Shown: positions 1 through 9,547, counted from the first letter of the stretch. The stretch is 64,000 bases of DNA from UBA5239 sp040394635 (GCA_040394635.1 JBEBRW010000020.1:14896-78895), one strand, 5' to 3'. Made by a program: numbers and translations. Notes: generated by a model not told the origin, from the letters alone.

Positions 1-1384
1 TGCCCAGTGACCAGACGATGACCGACGGATGGTTCTTGTCGCGCATGACCATGCGGACGGCGCGATCGAGGTAGGCCAAAGCCCAGTTCGGATTTGCACA
101 GAGGTCATAGAAAAACTCATGATTTTCGATATTGGCCTCGTCGAACACATAAAATCCGCATTCGTCGCAGAGGTCATAGAACTCGGGCGCGGCCGGATAA
201 TGGCTGGTGCGAACGGCGTTGATGTTGAACTGCTTCATGACCATCAGATCGCGGCGGGCGAGCTCTTCCGAAACACTGCGGCCGTTGAGCTCATCGTGCT
301 CGTGACGGTTCACGCCGTTGATCTGCACGGGCTGACCGTTGATCAGCATCTGGCGCGACTTGATTTCGATGGTGCGGAAACCGATGCGGACCGCCACGGC
401 CTCCTGCTCACGGCCTTTCTCATCCAGCAGCGTCACGGTCATAGTGTAGAGGTACGGAGCTTCGGCGTTCCATGGGGTAACGTTCTTGATTCTCAGCTCG
501 GTCGTCGCGAAAACACGGTTCCGGTCCTTGGCCACGAAACAATACTCATCGACTCCGGGTTTGACCATCGCCGGGGAATCCAGTACCTGTTTGCCCTTGG
601 CATTGTAGAGCTTGACCTGGAATTTCCACTCTTTATTGCGGACTTTGGAAAATCCGGCGGTCATTTCGAGTTTGAGCAGGCCATCGGTGAAGGTTTCGTC
701 GAGCGTGGCGGTGGCGTGGACGTCGGCGATATAATTTTCGCCGGTCGAGTACAGATAAACGCTGCGGACGATCCCGGCGTGCCACCAATGGTCCTGGTCC
801 TCGATGAAGCTGCTGTCCGACCACTTGATCACCAACACGGTGATCTGGTTCTTGCCGGGCTTGACGTACGGTGTGACGTCGAACTCGGTGGAACCGCGCG
901 AATCCTTGCTGAAGCCGAGGGTATGGCCGTTGACGAACGCGATGAAGCAGCTTTCGACCCCGTCAAAATGCAATACGGTGCGGCGGCCGCCCCACTCCTT
1001 CGGAACTTCAAAGGTGCGGCGGTAAATGCCGGTGGGGTTGCGGTCCGGCACGGTCGGCGGCATATTCGGCCAGGGCATCTGGACGTTGGTATAATGCGGG
1101 TAATCGTAGCCGCGCATATCCCAGCAGCTCGGGACGTCGATTTTATCCCAGGAGGTATCTTTGAAACGGGGGTTCATATAGTCTTCGGGCACATCGTTCG
1201 GGCTTTCGCTGTAGCGGAACTTCCAGTCGCCGTTCAGTGAGAGGTACCACGGGCCGCGGTCGCGCCCGGCCTTGGCGGCATCGGCTTCTTTGGCAAAGGG
1301 AAACAGCGGCGAACGGTTGGGAAGACGGGACATTCCCGGACTATCGGGGCTGGTGTAGATCAGTTTTTCCAGATTGACAGACAT
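1..1384 (-). CDS. lacZ: Beta-galactosidase, GH2 LacZ type (3' end outside window)
   Basis: Hydrolyses terminal beta-galactosides. The reading frame is open for 461 codons from ATG at 1384 to the window edge, so only the N-terminal sugar-binding domain, the first immunoglobulin-like domain and the start of the TIM barrel are visible. Near residue 200 lies IEDQDHWWHAG, matching the LacZ loop with Asp201 of the E. coli enzyme; NRHEHDELNGRS lies near residue 358 and VRTSHYPAAPEFYDLCDE followed by DEANIENH near 385-415, which are LacZ barrel signatures. The nucleophile Glu would lie beyond the window. No signal peptide is seen, so it is probably cytoplasmic. AGGAG lies about 10 bases before the ATG. 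It is transcribed divergently from an AraC regulator that may control it. Confidence 0.93.
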   Translation of the reverse strand, partial: MSVNLEKLIYTSPDSPGMSRLPNRSPLFPFAKEADAAKAGRDRGPWYLSLNGDWKFRYSESPNDVPEDYMNPRFKDTSWDKIDVPSCWDMRGYDYPHYTNVQMPWPNMPPTVPDRNPTGIYRRTFEVPKEWGGRRTVLHFDGVESCFIAFVNGHTLGFSKDSRGSTEFDVTPYVKPGKNQITVLVIKWSDSSFIEDQDHWWHAGIVRSVYLYSTGENYIADVHATATLDETFTDGLLKLEMTAGFSKVRNKEWKFQVKLYNAKGKQVLDSPAMVKPGVDEYCFVAKDRNRVFATTELRIKNVTPWNAEAPYLYTMTVTLLDEKGREQEAVAVRIGFRTIEIKSRQMLINGQPVQINGVNRHEHDELNGRSVSEELARRDLMVMKQFNINAVRTSHYPAAPEFYDLCDECGFYVFDEANIENHEFFYDLCANPNWALAYLDRAVRMVMRDKNHPSVIVWSLG

Positions 1385-1484
1385 CTTTCGATAACTCCTG
1401 TTTGATTTTATAAAAGGGAAAACTATATTAATTAATGTATCACCGAAATAAGTAAAAAAAATGTCTTTTATGGTATAAAGAGAT
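1385..1484. promoter_or_regulatory. Divergent lacZ/araC intergenic region
   Basis: AT-rich 100-base gap between two divergent starts. It must carry both promoters and probably the AraC operator. A TATAAA-like box lies close to the AraC start and a TTAATTAA palindrome near the middle. No convincing -35 boxes were found, which fits activator-dependent promoters. Confidence 0.5.
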
Positions 1485-2348
1485 ATGTTAAATGGTATTA
1501 ATATTGAATTTCCGGGCTTTGACGAATGTCCGAATTCCACAGTGTTCCGGCTGATGGGGCCGGCCGGCTCCCATGAGGGAATCGGCTGTGGTTTCCTGCA
1601 CAAAGGTAAACCGCTGGACCACGTGAATACCCACTGGCCCCGCTATGTGCTGGTGATCGTACTGCGCGGCACCGGCTGTTACGTGGACGAAAACGGGCAT
1701 CAGTACCGGTTGAGCCCCGGCAATTTCTTTCAACGCTTTCCGGGGCGGCTCCACTCAAACTATGTGGATGTGGAGAGTGATTACTTCGAGTGTTACCTGG
1801 AGTGCGGCGCCGCGTTTTACCAGTCGCTGCGCGCCATGCAGATCATCCGCAATGACACCCCGGTGCAGAATTCGACGCTCGACCCCGCGCTGCTCGAGCG
1901 CATCTGGCAGTTCTACAATGTCCTGAAAAGCGGCGGCGACGAATCGCTGCCGGACTGCGCCGGGGAATTCATCGGCATCCTGGGGCAATGCCTCCGGCGG
2001 ACCGCGCCGGACGCGCCGCGGACGGAAGAAAACAGCATCATTGAGCTGGCCTGTCAGCAGCTGACCGCCGATTTCGGGCAGGAGTTCGACCTGAAGCGAT
2101 TCTGCCGCCAGAACGGCTGGGGTTACGAGCATTTCCGCAAGATATTCCGCAAGCACACCGGTATTTCGCCGTGGCAGTACCGGGTGCGGCGGCGGCTCGA
2201 TACCGCCTGCTCGATGCTGCGCGACAGCAACCGTTCGATCGTCGACATCGCCGGGCGCCTGGGATATTCCAACGCCTACGAATTCAGCGCGCAGTTCAAG
2301 AAATACATCGGCATCTCCCCGCAGTACTTCCGCGAAGGCAAGAATTGA
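1485..2348 (+). CDS. AraC-family transcriptional regulator
   Basis: Sugar-responsive DNA-binding regulator of 287 residues. The N-terminal half (about 15-140) has the cupin-like character of AraC sensors (GCYVDENGHQYRLSPGNFF, FPGRLHSNY). The C-terminal 100 residues form the double helix-turn-helix: FDLKRFCRQNGWGYEHFRKI is the first and RSIVDIAGRLGYSNAYEFS the second, ending in the family signature FKKYIGISPQYFR. It is divergent from the LacZ-type gene, so local control of beta-galactoside use is the natural inference. The Shine-Dalgarno sequence before the ATG is weak. Confidence 0.9.
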   Translation: MLNGINIEFPGFDECPNSTVFRLMGPAGSHEGIGCGFLHKGKPLDHVNTHWPRYVLVIVLRGTGCYVDENGHQYRLSPGNFFQRFPGRLHSNYVDVESDYFECYLECGAAFYQSLRAMQIIRNDTPVQNSTLDPALLERIWQFYNVLKSGGDESLPDCAGEFIGILGQCLRRTAPDAPRTEENSIIELACQQLTADFGQEFDLKRFCRQNGWGYEHFRKIFRKHTGISPWQYRVRRRLDTACSMLRDSNRSIVDIAGRLGYSNAYEFSAQFKKYIGISPQYFREGKN

Positions 2349-2491
2349 CTGCTCCCGTTATTTGCGGACTTCCACCCCGAGCGGCAATCATTACAAAATG
2401 GTAAACCGTTTTTTCGGAATAAATAGATTACTGTTTCGTAAAATTCATTTGCTGTGCTATATTACCATAAGGAATATGGAGGAGCATCGCA

Positions 2492-3256
2492 GTGGAAATC
2501 AGAAAACAGGAAGCGCCGTTTGACGGCAGCATGGACGAAGAGGACGATTCCCCGAAGGATTTCGGTCCCCGCCGGGCGCTGCATTTCAAAGAAGCGGCGT
2601 TGCGGACATTCAATAAAATCGGCGGAAGGCCGCACCTGCCCGAAGGCACGGTTTGGCCGGCGGCGCCGGGCGGACATCCGATGTCTTTTCTGGCGCAGTT
2701 CGACCTGGCCGACCTGGCGCGATTCAAACTCGCACCGGAACTGCCGGACCGCGGCAGGTTGTATTTCTTTTATGATACGGAAGACATGGTCTGGGGGTTC
2801 GACCCGGAGAATGCCGCCCACTGGCGGGTAATTTACAGCGAGGAACAACCGGGGGCGCCGATGGCCCCGCCATCCGAAGAGTTATGGAACTTTCTGGAGA
2901 AACAGGTCGAATTCGATCTTTTTGAGAGCTTCCGGGACATTAACTTCAATGATAATGAAGATTTTGATCATCAGATCATGGGTTATGCCCAGCCGATCCA
3001 GGGTGACGACATGGAAAGAGAATGCCAGCTGGTCAGCAACGGGCTGTACTGCGGCGACTCCAGCGGTTATAACGATCCGCGTGCCCGGGAACTGGCACCC
3101 GGTATCGATGACTGGCTGCTGCTGTTGCAGTTGGACAGCGACGACGATACCCGCATGATGTGGGGCGACATGGGAATGCTGTATTTCTGGATCCGCAAAC
3201 AGGACCTGGCGGCACGGCGGTTCGACAAGGTCTGGATGGTTTTGCAATGCTTTTAG
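2492..3256 (+). CDS. DUF1963 (YwqG-like) protein
   Basis: Soluble 254-residue protein of unknown function. The segment IGGRPHLPEGTVWP (about residues 45-58), followed by MSFLAQFDLADLARF and LYFFYDTEDMVWGFDP, is the recognisable core of the DUF1963/YwqG family; the later QGDDMERECQLVSNG and DWLLLLQLDSDDD segments also fit. The start is GTG at 2492, supported by GGAGGA eight bases upstream. It stands alone between the AraC gene and the polysaccharide genes with its own leader, so context gives no function. Confidence 0.8.
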   Translation: MEIRKQEAPFDGSMDEEDDSPKDFGPRRALHFKEAALRTFNKIGGRPHLPEGTVWPAAPGGHPMSFLAQFDLADLARFKLAPELPDRGRLYFFYDTEDMVWGFDPENAAHWRVIYSEEQPGAPMAPPSEELWNFLEKQVEFDLFESFRDINFNDNEDFDHQIMGYAQPIQGDDMERECQLVSNGLYCGDSSGYNDPRARELAPGIDDWLLLLQLDSDDDTRMMWGDMGMLYFWIRKQDLAARRFDKVWMVLQCF

Positions 3257-3353
3257 TTTCAATAAAAACCGAATGAGCGCTTGAATTTCGGCCAAAATGC
3301 TCTAAGTTTATTTACTTTATGAATATGACTTTATATGGATAAAATGATTTGAT

Positions 3354-5288
3354 ATGGTCCAGCAGTTGATCAGTTTTTTTGAGCAATACTCAAGTTTATT
3401 TATATATCCGGTGGTAGCTCTGTCGCTGTCGATGGTTCTCACCTATCTCTGTCTTTTTATCCTGCCGAGGCTGGGCTACCTGGACAAGCCCGGGGGACGC
3501 CATATCCATAAAAAACCGGTGCCGCGCGGCGGCGGGGTGGCCATCATCCTGGCATTTTTCATTGCGCTGGGACTCTATGCGGTCAGCCACCCGGGCTCGG
3601 GGGGCGGCCAACTTTTCTGGCGGCTCTTCTGGCCGGCGATGCTGCTCGCGGCCATCGGGATCATCGACGACCGCTGGGATGTGAAGTCCTGGATCAAGCT
3701 GCTGGGGCAGATCGCCGTGGTGGGGATCGTCTGGCTCTACGTGCCTCACGACTTCACGTTGTTCGGCTGGGCAGTGCCTTCGTTCCTGACCTTCGCGGCG
3801 CTGATGGTCTGGGTCATCGTCATCATCAACGCCTTCAACCTGATCGACGGGCTGGACGGCCTGGCGTCGGGACTTTCGATCGTTTCCTCGGTCTGCATGG
3901 CAGTGTGGTTCCTGGTCAACGGCGGGCCCCGGATCGAGTCGCTCTGCATGCTGATCCTGGCGGGGGCGTGCCTGGGCTTCCTGCGTTACAATTTTTATCC
4001 GGCCAAAATCTTCCTGGGGGATACCGGAAGTACCTTTCTGGGGTTGGTTTTTGCAGTGATCGGGCTGTCGGCCATGGACAAAGTAGTGACGGTAACTTCT
4101 CTGCTGCTGCCGATTCTGGCGGTGGGCGTACCGCTTCTGGACGTGTTTCTGGCGATCTGGCGGCGCAGCACCCGCAAACTGTTGAATCCGGACGCCAAAG
4201 GAATCATGGAAGGCGACCAGGATCACCTCCACCATCGCCTGCTGCGAAAAAACCAGAACCAGACCAAAACAGCCTTTACCATGTACATGATCGGTTGTGT
4301 ATTTGCGGTTATTGCCATTCTGATGATGACGCTGGCCAGTTCGGCGCCGGCCATAGCCTACATGACATTGTCGATCGCCGTGCTGATCATGATCCGCCAG
4401 TTCGCCGTAGTGGAGCTCCTCGACTCGGCCCGGCTCTTTCAGCGCGGCTTCGCCAGACCCCGCAAAGGGCTGGCGGTGAATATGATACACCCCTTCATCG
4501 ACTTCTTCATGATTGCAGTATCCTACCTGATCACCAGCACAATATTGTTTGGTAAATTCCAGGATTTCACTCTTTTCCTGTTCATGTTTGTGCCGGTGGC
4601 GATACTGCTGTGCGTTTCACGGATATACCGGGTTTACTGGCTGCGCGCGGGATTGAACAATTACTGGCACCTGGCACTGGTGATTTTCCTGGGCTCCGTG
4701 ATATCGTGCGTGCTGGTGTATTTCTTCATGCTGGGTTCGCTGGCGGAAGAATTCGGCATCAACGGGCGCAGGTTCTGCGGCGGCTGTCTGCTGTTCACGC
4801 TGCTGAATATCACGCTGATCTGCCTGGAGCGCTTCCTGCTCCACTACGCCGAAGGTTTCTGGTTCCGCAAATTGTCGCTGCAATACCAGAACAAGGAGTC
4901 GCTGGAGCGAATCCTGATCTACGGCGGCGGTTTGAAATGCCGTCTCTACATCAATTATATTTATTGCGTGCACCGTACCGAATCCCCGGTGACTGTAGTC
5001 GGAATCATGGACGACGACGTTGTTTTGAAAGGGTTGCGGGTTTACGGCTTCAAGGTCCTCGGCGGCGTCCGGAGAATTGAGCAAATTTATGAGAAAAAAC
5101 CCTTCGACAAAGTCATGGTGACGATTAACACCATCCCTGAAGTCGAGTACAAGTTGTTGATCGAGTTCTGCCGGGACAAGAACATCAAGGTCCAGCATTT
5201 CGAGATTTCCGAAGAAAATATCGTGGATGCCAAAATCGACATAACGCCTTCGCCGGACGAAAGCGAAAAAACGCCCACGGATGTCTGA
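3354..5288 (+). CDS. WecA/MraY-family glycosyl-1-phosphate transferase fused to a CapD-type membrane/Rossmann domain
   Basis: Predicted to transfer a sugar-1-phosphate from a UDP-sugar to undecaprenyl phosphate, the first step of polysaccharide assembly. The N-terminal part (1-330) is a complete polyprenyl-phosphate transferase: DDRWD at 105-109, NAFNLIDGLDGL at 159-170, GDTGST at 222-227 and HLHHRL at 291-296, all among many membrane helices. From about 370 a second set of helices begins (HPFIDFFMIAVSYLITS) followed by a soluble segment starting RILIYGGG near 518, resembling the N-terminal helices and nucleotide-binding fold of CapD/FlaA1 proteins but stopping before any epimerase domain. 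A 644-residue fusion is unusual, since transferases of this type are about 350 residues. The Wzz-like gene follows 60 bases later. Confidence 0.85.
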   Translation: MVQQLISFFEQYSSLFIYPVVALSLSMVLTYLCLFILPRLGYLDKPGGRHIHKKPVPRGGGVAIILAFFIALGLYAVSHPGSGGGQLFWRLFWPAMLLAAIGIIDDRWDVKSWIKLLGQIAVVGIVWLYVPHDFTLFGWAVPSFLTFAALMVWVIVIINAFNLIDGLDGLASGLSIVSSVCMAVWFLVNGGPRIESLCMLILAGACLGFLRYNFYPAKIFLGDTGSTFLGLVFAVIGLSAMDKVVTVTSLLLPILAVGVPLLDVFLAIWRRSTRKLLNPDAKGIMEGDQDHLHHRLLRKNQNQTKTAFTMYMIGCVFAVIAILMMTLASSAPAIAYMTLSIAVLIMIRQFAVVELLDSARLFQRGFARPRKGLAVNMIHPFIDFFMIAVSYLITSTILFGKFQDFTLFLFMFVPVAILLCVSRIYRVYWLRAGLNNYWHLALVIFLGSVISCVLVYFFMLGSLAEEFGINGRRFCGGCLLFTLLNITLICLERFLLHYAEGFWFRKLSLQYQNKESLERILIYGGGLKCRLYINYIYCVHRTESPVTVVGIMDDDVVLKGLRVYGFKVLGGVRRIEQIYEKKPFDKVMVTINTIPEVEYKLLIEFCRDKNIKVQHFEISEENIVDAKIDITPSPDESEKTPTDV

Positions 5289-5348
5289 TTAATGTATATG
5301 ATCAAGATTCAAATATAAACCAAATAATTTAAAAACAGAGGTGATATT

Positions 5349-6833
5349 TTGGAAGAGAAAAAAGAATTTGTATTCAGTTTCGACATGGTTTTCGATTTTT
5401 TGAAGAACAGCAAATGGCGGATTTTCCTGTTTGCTTTCCTCAGCGCGGCAATCATCATTCTGATCTGTTTTGCTTTTTATACGATTCTGCCCAGCCAACA
5501 GTTCATGTATCAGGAGGTCTCGATTCTCCTGCCCAAGCAGGGTGAAAATGATGAAATCGTTTATCCCAGCGGCAAAAAATTCAACCGCCTCGACATTGTC
5601 AGCCCCCCGGTCCTGAAACAGGTTTATGAAAATAATAACCTGAAAAGCATGGTCAATTTCGATGACTTCCAGAAATTGTTTTCGGTCATTAATTTCTCCC
5701 GCGACCGGGCATTGCTTGATGCCGATTTCGCCTCGAAGCTCAGTAAACGCAACTTGAGCGCCACCGATGTCAGCACCATCGAGCGCGAGTACAAAAAAGC
5801 GGTTGCCGAAATCGATGCCTCCACCTATAAGGTAATTCTCGACAATTCCAAGATTCCGCCGGCCCTCGCCGCCAAAATATTGAATGACACCATCGACGGC
5901 TGGTTCCAGATCTACCGCAAACTCGAAGCGGACAAACTGCCCATTTCCAACATCGACGGCGAACTGGAAAAAATTATTGTCCAGGATTTGAGCCAGAGCA
6001 AACTGATCGCCCTGGACCGTTTCCGCTATTACACCAATCAGCTCGAAAGCATGATCACCAAACTGAGCGCGCTGCAGGGCAACCGCGGCTTGACCATCTC
6101 CTCGGGTGAATACCTTGAAGACATCACTACCAAGCTGAAATACATCACCACCTATCAGCTCGATACGCTGAGGCAGATGATCCTGAATTCGCAGATCCTC
6201 AAGTCGGACATCGATCTGATCTACGTGCAGGGCCGTCTGGAAAGCGAAACGCTGCAGCTGGAAAGCCTTCAGACCCGTCACAAAATGCTGCTTGAATCGA
6301 TCGATATCGTGGATATTAAAAATCCGGCTGCAAAAAGCAAGGAAGATACTACCTCTTTCACCCTCGACGCCAACGTCTTGTCGCAACTGGCCACGATCTA
6401 CGGACGCGATGCCTCTATCAACATCCGCAAAGACCTGGCAACTCAGAATACAGCGCTGGCAAGTCAGATTTCCCGCCAGCAGTCAACCGTTTCCTTCTAT
6501 AAATATATGCTCGACAAACTCAGCGTCCCTGCCGCTGCTACTTCTCAGAAAAATGCGGACGCAATATTCAGCGAAGCCTTTAATGCCATGATGACCAGCA
6601 CCGTCGCCCTGAGCAAAAAACTCACCGAATTCAAGGAACTGTTGATCAACGATTACAACTCCTCGGTGTCATTTTATTCTCCGGTCGGCGAAATGGGCTT
6701 GCTGAAGGATTATATGGTTCCGATGAAGAAAATGATTGCCATCGCGTTCGTCTTCTGGGCCTTGCTCAACGCGATTTACGTCAGCATCCTTTTCGGCAAA
6801 AACTACATCTGGCTGCCCACTGAATCCGCCTGA
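5349..6833 (+). CDS. Wzz-like polysaccharide chain-length/copolymerase protein
   Basis: Probable inner-membrane protein that sets polymer length or couples export of an extracellular polysaccharide. It has 494 residues with one membrane segment near the N-terminus (about 18-43), a long charged, largely helical periplasmic domain, and a second membrane segment near the C-terminus (about 455-480), the classic Wzz topology. No Walker motifs or tyrosine-kinase tail are visible, so it is not a full Wzc/BY-kinase fusion. The start is TTG at 5349, chosen because GAGGTGAT lies just upstream and no ATG is better placed. It sits between the priming transferase and a six-hairpin glycosidase, probably in one operon. 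Confidence 0.75.
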   Translation: MEEKKEFVFSFDMVFDFLKNSKWRIFLFAFLSAAIIILICFAFYTILPSQQFMYQEVSILLPKQGENDEIVYPSGKKFNRLDIVSPPVLKQVYENNNLKSMVNFDDFQKLFSVINFSRDRALLDADFASKLSKRNLSATDVSTIEREYKKAVAEIDASTYKVILDNSKIPPALAAKILNDTIDGWFQIYRKLEADKLPISNIDGELEKIIVQDLSQSKLIALDRFRYYTNQLESMITKLSALQGNRGLTISSGEYLEDITTKLKYITTYQLDTLRQMILNSQILKSDIDLIYVQGRLESETLQLESLQTRHKMLLESIDIVDIKNPAAKSKEDTTSFTLDANVLSQLATIYGRDASINIRKDLATQNTALASQISRQQSTVSFYKYMLDKLSVPAAATSQKNADAIFSEAFNAMMTSTVALSKKLTEFKELLINDYNSSVSFYSPVGEMGLLKDYMVPMKKMIAIAFVFWALLNAIYVSILFGKNYIWLPTESA

Positions 6834-6838
6834 TTGCA

Positions 6839-8374
6839 ATGAAAAAGAAACACTTCGGCGTGGACGGCAGCGAGTGGAAAAAGTCGGTGCCGGTACCGCT
6901 TTTTGATGACAATCCCGGGTATGTGGAGTTCTACTGGCGCACCTGGGAAATCGCCCATGACCATGTCAAGGACACTCCCGGGATGCCGCAGACTCCGTAT
7001 ATGGACGAAGCGTTCTGCAACACCGATATCTGGATCTGGGATACTTCCTTCATGGCCTTTTTCTGCAAATACGCGCAGGATGTGTTTCCGGGTACTGAAT
7101 CCCTCGAAAATTTTTACCAGCCGTTGTATGGCGGACAGAAATTGCCGATGGTTTATCCTGAGCCGGATACCCCGCTGTGGGCGATATTCCGGGGCCGTAA
7201 AAAGCAGCAGTTGTTGATTCACATCGCCGACAATCCCCCGTTGTTTGCCTGGGCTGAATACGCCAATGCCCTGTTCAGCGGCGATGTTGCCCATCTTAAA
7301 AAATTGCTGCTCGAAAAGGAATATCTGCAGCGGCATTTCGAGTTCATCGAAAACCTCACCGGCCCGGTCACCCCGGACAGTGTGCGCAATGTCACCTGCG
7401 CCGTCAAGCGCCCTCACGGTTACTACTGGGAAGGCGGGCGCAGCGGCATGGACAACACCCCGCGCGGCCGCAAGGGCCCGAAATCGGACTGCGAGCGTCC
7501 GGCCGAGCCCCGCACGCTGTGGGTCGACCTGATCGCCCAGCAGGCCCAGGTCGCGTACCTGATCGTCAAAATGGCCAACCTCATCGGCGAAGCGGAACTG
7601 GCGGCGCACTGGCAGAAAAAATATCAGGCCTTCAAAACAACCATCAATCAATATTATTACGACGAGGCCGACGGCTTTTATTATGACCTGAACGAAGACG
7701 ACATGAGCTTCGTCAAAGTCGTCACTCCGGCCGGCTTCTGGCCGCTGATGTCGGAGATCGCGGATCAGGCCATGGCCGACCGGATGTGCGCTTACCTGAC
7801 CGATCCCGACAAACTCGGCGGCCCGGTATCGTGGGTCACACTGGCCCGCGACGACGCCGATTTCAACGCTGTCGACGGGAACTACTGGCGCGGCAGCGTC
7901 TGGCTCCCTACCGCTTACATGGGCATCAAATCCCTTGAAAATTACGGTAAATTCGAGCTGGCGGCGCAAAGCGCCCGCTCGGTCCTGGAGCATATGTACC
8001 AGACCTATCTGCGCTACGAACCGCATACCGTCTGGGAGTGCTATCGCCCGAATAGTTTCGAACCGGCCAATCACTGCCACGAACGGGTTCGCAAGGACTT
8101 CTGCGGCTGGTCCGCCCTCGGCCCGATATCGCTGTTTATTGAAAACGTCATCGGCATTCACTCGGTCAATGTGTTCGACAACACGGTCAAGTGGTGCCTG
8201 AATCGTAGCCTCAAGGGCAAAACCGGCATCCGCAACCTCTCCTTCGGCGATACGGTCACCGATCTGGTTTACGAAAACGGCGTGCTGGAAGCGGTTTCGA
8301 ACAAACCCTTTACGCTGGAAATCAACGGCGACCAGATTGCCGTGCCGGCGGGCGCCTCGTCCTGGAATCTATGA
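6839..8374 (+). CDS. Six-hairpin (GH63/GH37-like, MGH1-type) glycoside hydrolase
   Basis: Probable alpha-glycosidase with an (alpha/alpha)6 barrel, 511 residues. The signatures are CNTDIWIWDTSFMAFFCKYA near residues 60-80, GRSGMDNTPRG near 199-209 (the clan's acid-Asp region, compare the trehalase-type WDNSPR), WRGSVWLPTAYMG near 349-361, and a C-terminal stretch with FCGWSALGPISLFIENVIG. No signal peptide is present, so it is likely cytoplasmic. It starts five bases after the Wzz-like gene and probably shares its transcript, suggesting a role in trimming or turnover of the polysaccharide or a precursor. The substrate cannot be named. Confidence 0.75.
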   Translation: MKKKHFGVDGSEWKKSVPVPLFDDNPGYVEFYWRTWEIAHDHVKDTPGMPQTPYMDEAFCNTDIWIWDTSFMAFFCKYAQDVFPGTESLENFYQPLYGGQKLPMVYPEPDTPLWAIFRGRKKQQLLIHIADNPPLFAWAEYANALFSGDVAHLKKLLLEKEYLQRHFEFIENLTGPVTPDSVRNVTCAVKRPHGYYWEGGRSGMDNTPRGRKGPKSDCERPAEPRTLWVDLIAQQAQVAYLIVKMANLIGEAELAAHWQKKYQAFKTTINQYYYDEADGFYYDLNEDDMSFVKVVTPAGFWPLMSEIADQAMADRMCAYLTDPDKLGGPVSWVTLARDDADFNAVDGNYWRGSVWLPTAYMGIKSLENYGKFELAAQSARSVLEHMYQTYLRYEPHTVWECYRPNSFEPANHCHERVRKDFCGWSALGPISLFIENVIGIHSVNVFDNTVKWCLNRSLKGKTGIRNLSFGDTVTDLVYENGVLEAVSNKPFTLEINGDQIAVPAGASSWNL

Positions 8375-9448
8375 TCAGCGTTTCATGAAGTAAGCGGCGA
8401 GTTCCTCGCGGGCGCCCCGGTCCTTCAGGAGCTCTCTCAAGGGCTGCAGATAGATAATCCGTCTGGGCTCGATATCTTCCCGCAGGTGCTCGCGGATGAC
8501 CGTGTTCGAACCGTGGTATTCATCGAAATCCCGGCCGCTGATGCGCTGCATGGCAAATACCGCCAGCTGCCCTTCGGTAATCGGACCGAACACAAAAGCC
8601 TGTATGCCGGTTTCACGCTCCGACCCCAGACGTGTACTCAGAAATTCCAGCAGATCGGACCGCGCGGCCGACACGGCAAAGGCCCGCCAGAGCTCCCCGC
8701 CGCTCCCGCCCTGCCATGCGATATCGAACAACGTGCAGTATTCCCAGCTGTCATACCCGAAATCGAGTTCCGCCCCCTGCCCCGTGAATTTTTCCCACAG
8801 CGCGACCGGGTCCGGCACCAGCGGACTCAATGGTCCGCCGGGGTAAACCCGGACCGGCGCATATTCACAGTGCGAAATCCGGGTAAAAAAGCTGTGCCAA
8901 TACGGAGCCGCCCCGGTGATCAGCCGCATCTCATGCAAAGCCGGATACCGCCTGCACAAAGGATGTTCCCCGGTCATTTCACCCGCCGGATAACCGTCCG
9001 GATCCTCTTCCGCCAGCGCCCGGATATTGACATTGAACACCCGGTCGCGCATCAGCATATTCCGGTCGGCCCACCAGGACTGCCGCCTCCCCTCCCGGGC
9101 TCCGATATTTCCCTCCATCCCCACCACCAGATAAAACAGGAGCGACAGCGCCAAAGTACCGTACACGCCGGTCCGCAGCCCGATGCTCTCCAGACGCGAA
9201 ATTTTCTGACCGCCCACAAACGGCGACAGTACCAGAAATTCCAGCACCATGAGCGCACAAAGCCCCACCGGAGTATCGCTGGACAAAACCATGCCAGTGC
9301 CCATGCACCATGCCGTCAACCCGATCAAAACCCACAAGTACCTGACACTGCAGGTCTTATTCAGCTTCAAGCGTCTCGAGACGATAACACATGCGACCGG
9401 CCCCAACACAACGGCTATCCACGCCACGGCATATAATGATGTAACCAT
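8375..9448 (-). CDS. Unknown membrane-anchored protein
   Basis: I do not recognise this 357-residue protein. It has four predicted membrane segments in the first third (about 1-24, 37-57, 62-78 and 91-112), then a soluble domain of about 240 residues rich in Trp, Tyr and Arg (AAPYWHSFFTRISHCEYAPV, LDFGYDSWEYCTLFDIAW). The C-terminal part, with its repeated LREDIEP and LLKDRGAREELAAYF, looks helical. GAAGGA lies about six bases before the ATG. It is convergent with and directly abuts the glycosidase gene upstream, and lies next to the pxpA 3' end remnant. Confidence 0.55.
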   Translation of the reverse strand: MVTSLYAVAWIAVVLGPVACVIVSRRLKLNKTCSVRYLWVLIGLTAWCMGTGMVLSSDTPVGLCALMVLEFLVLSPFVGGQKISRLESIGLRTGVYGTLALSLLFYLVVGMEGNIGAREGRRQSWWADRNMLMRDRVFNVNIRALAEEDPDGYPAGEMTGEHPLCRRYPALHEMRLITGAAPYWHSFFTRISHCEYAPVRVYPGGPLSPLVPDPVALWEKFTGQGAELDFGYDSWEYCTLFDIAWQGGSGGELWRAFAVSAARSDLLEFLSTRLGSERETGIQAFVFGPITEGQLAVFAMQRISGRDFDEYHGSNTVIREHLREDIEPRRIIYLQPLRELLKDRGAREELAAYFMKR

Positions 9449-9508
9449 GAGAATCCTTCATTCATTGTTCATATACTACAATGAAATCCCGGAAAAGTCA
9501 AGGCAAAA

Positions 9509-9547
9509 TCACAGCCCCTTGGCAGCAATGTTTTCGCGCTCGAACGC
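9509..9547 (-). pseudogene. pxpA: Remnant of the pxpA 3' end
   Basis: Read on the minus strand this encodes AFERENIAAKGL then TGA. The intact pxpA gene at 14807-15553 ends AFKRENIAAKGL then TAA. The shared stretch, 9512-9547 against 14810-14845, matches at 34 of 36 bases and is in the same orientation. Upstream similarity stops abruptly at the terminator hairpin. It is too short to be a gene and looks like the original 3' tip of pxpA, separated from the gene by the 5.3-kb glycosidase cassette. Confidence 0.6.

Noticed and set aside
29..1240. 403-codon plus-strand frame opposite the LacZ-type gene
   Set aside because: The minus strand gives a textbook GH2 sequence; the plus frame is its shadow.
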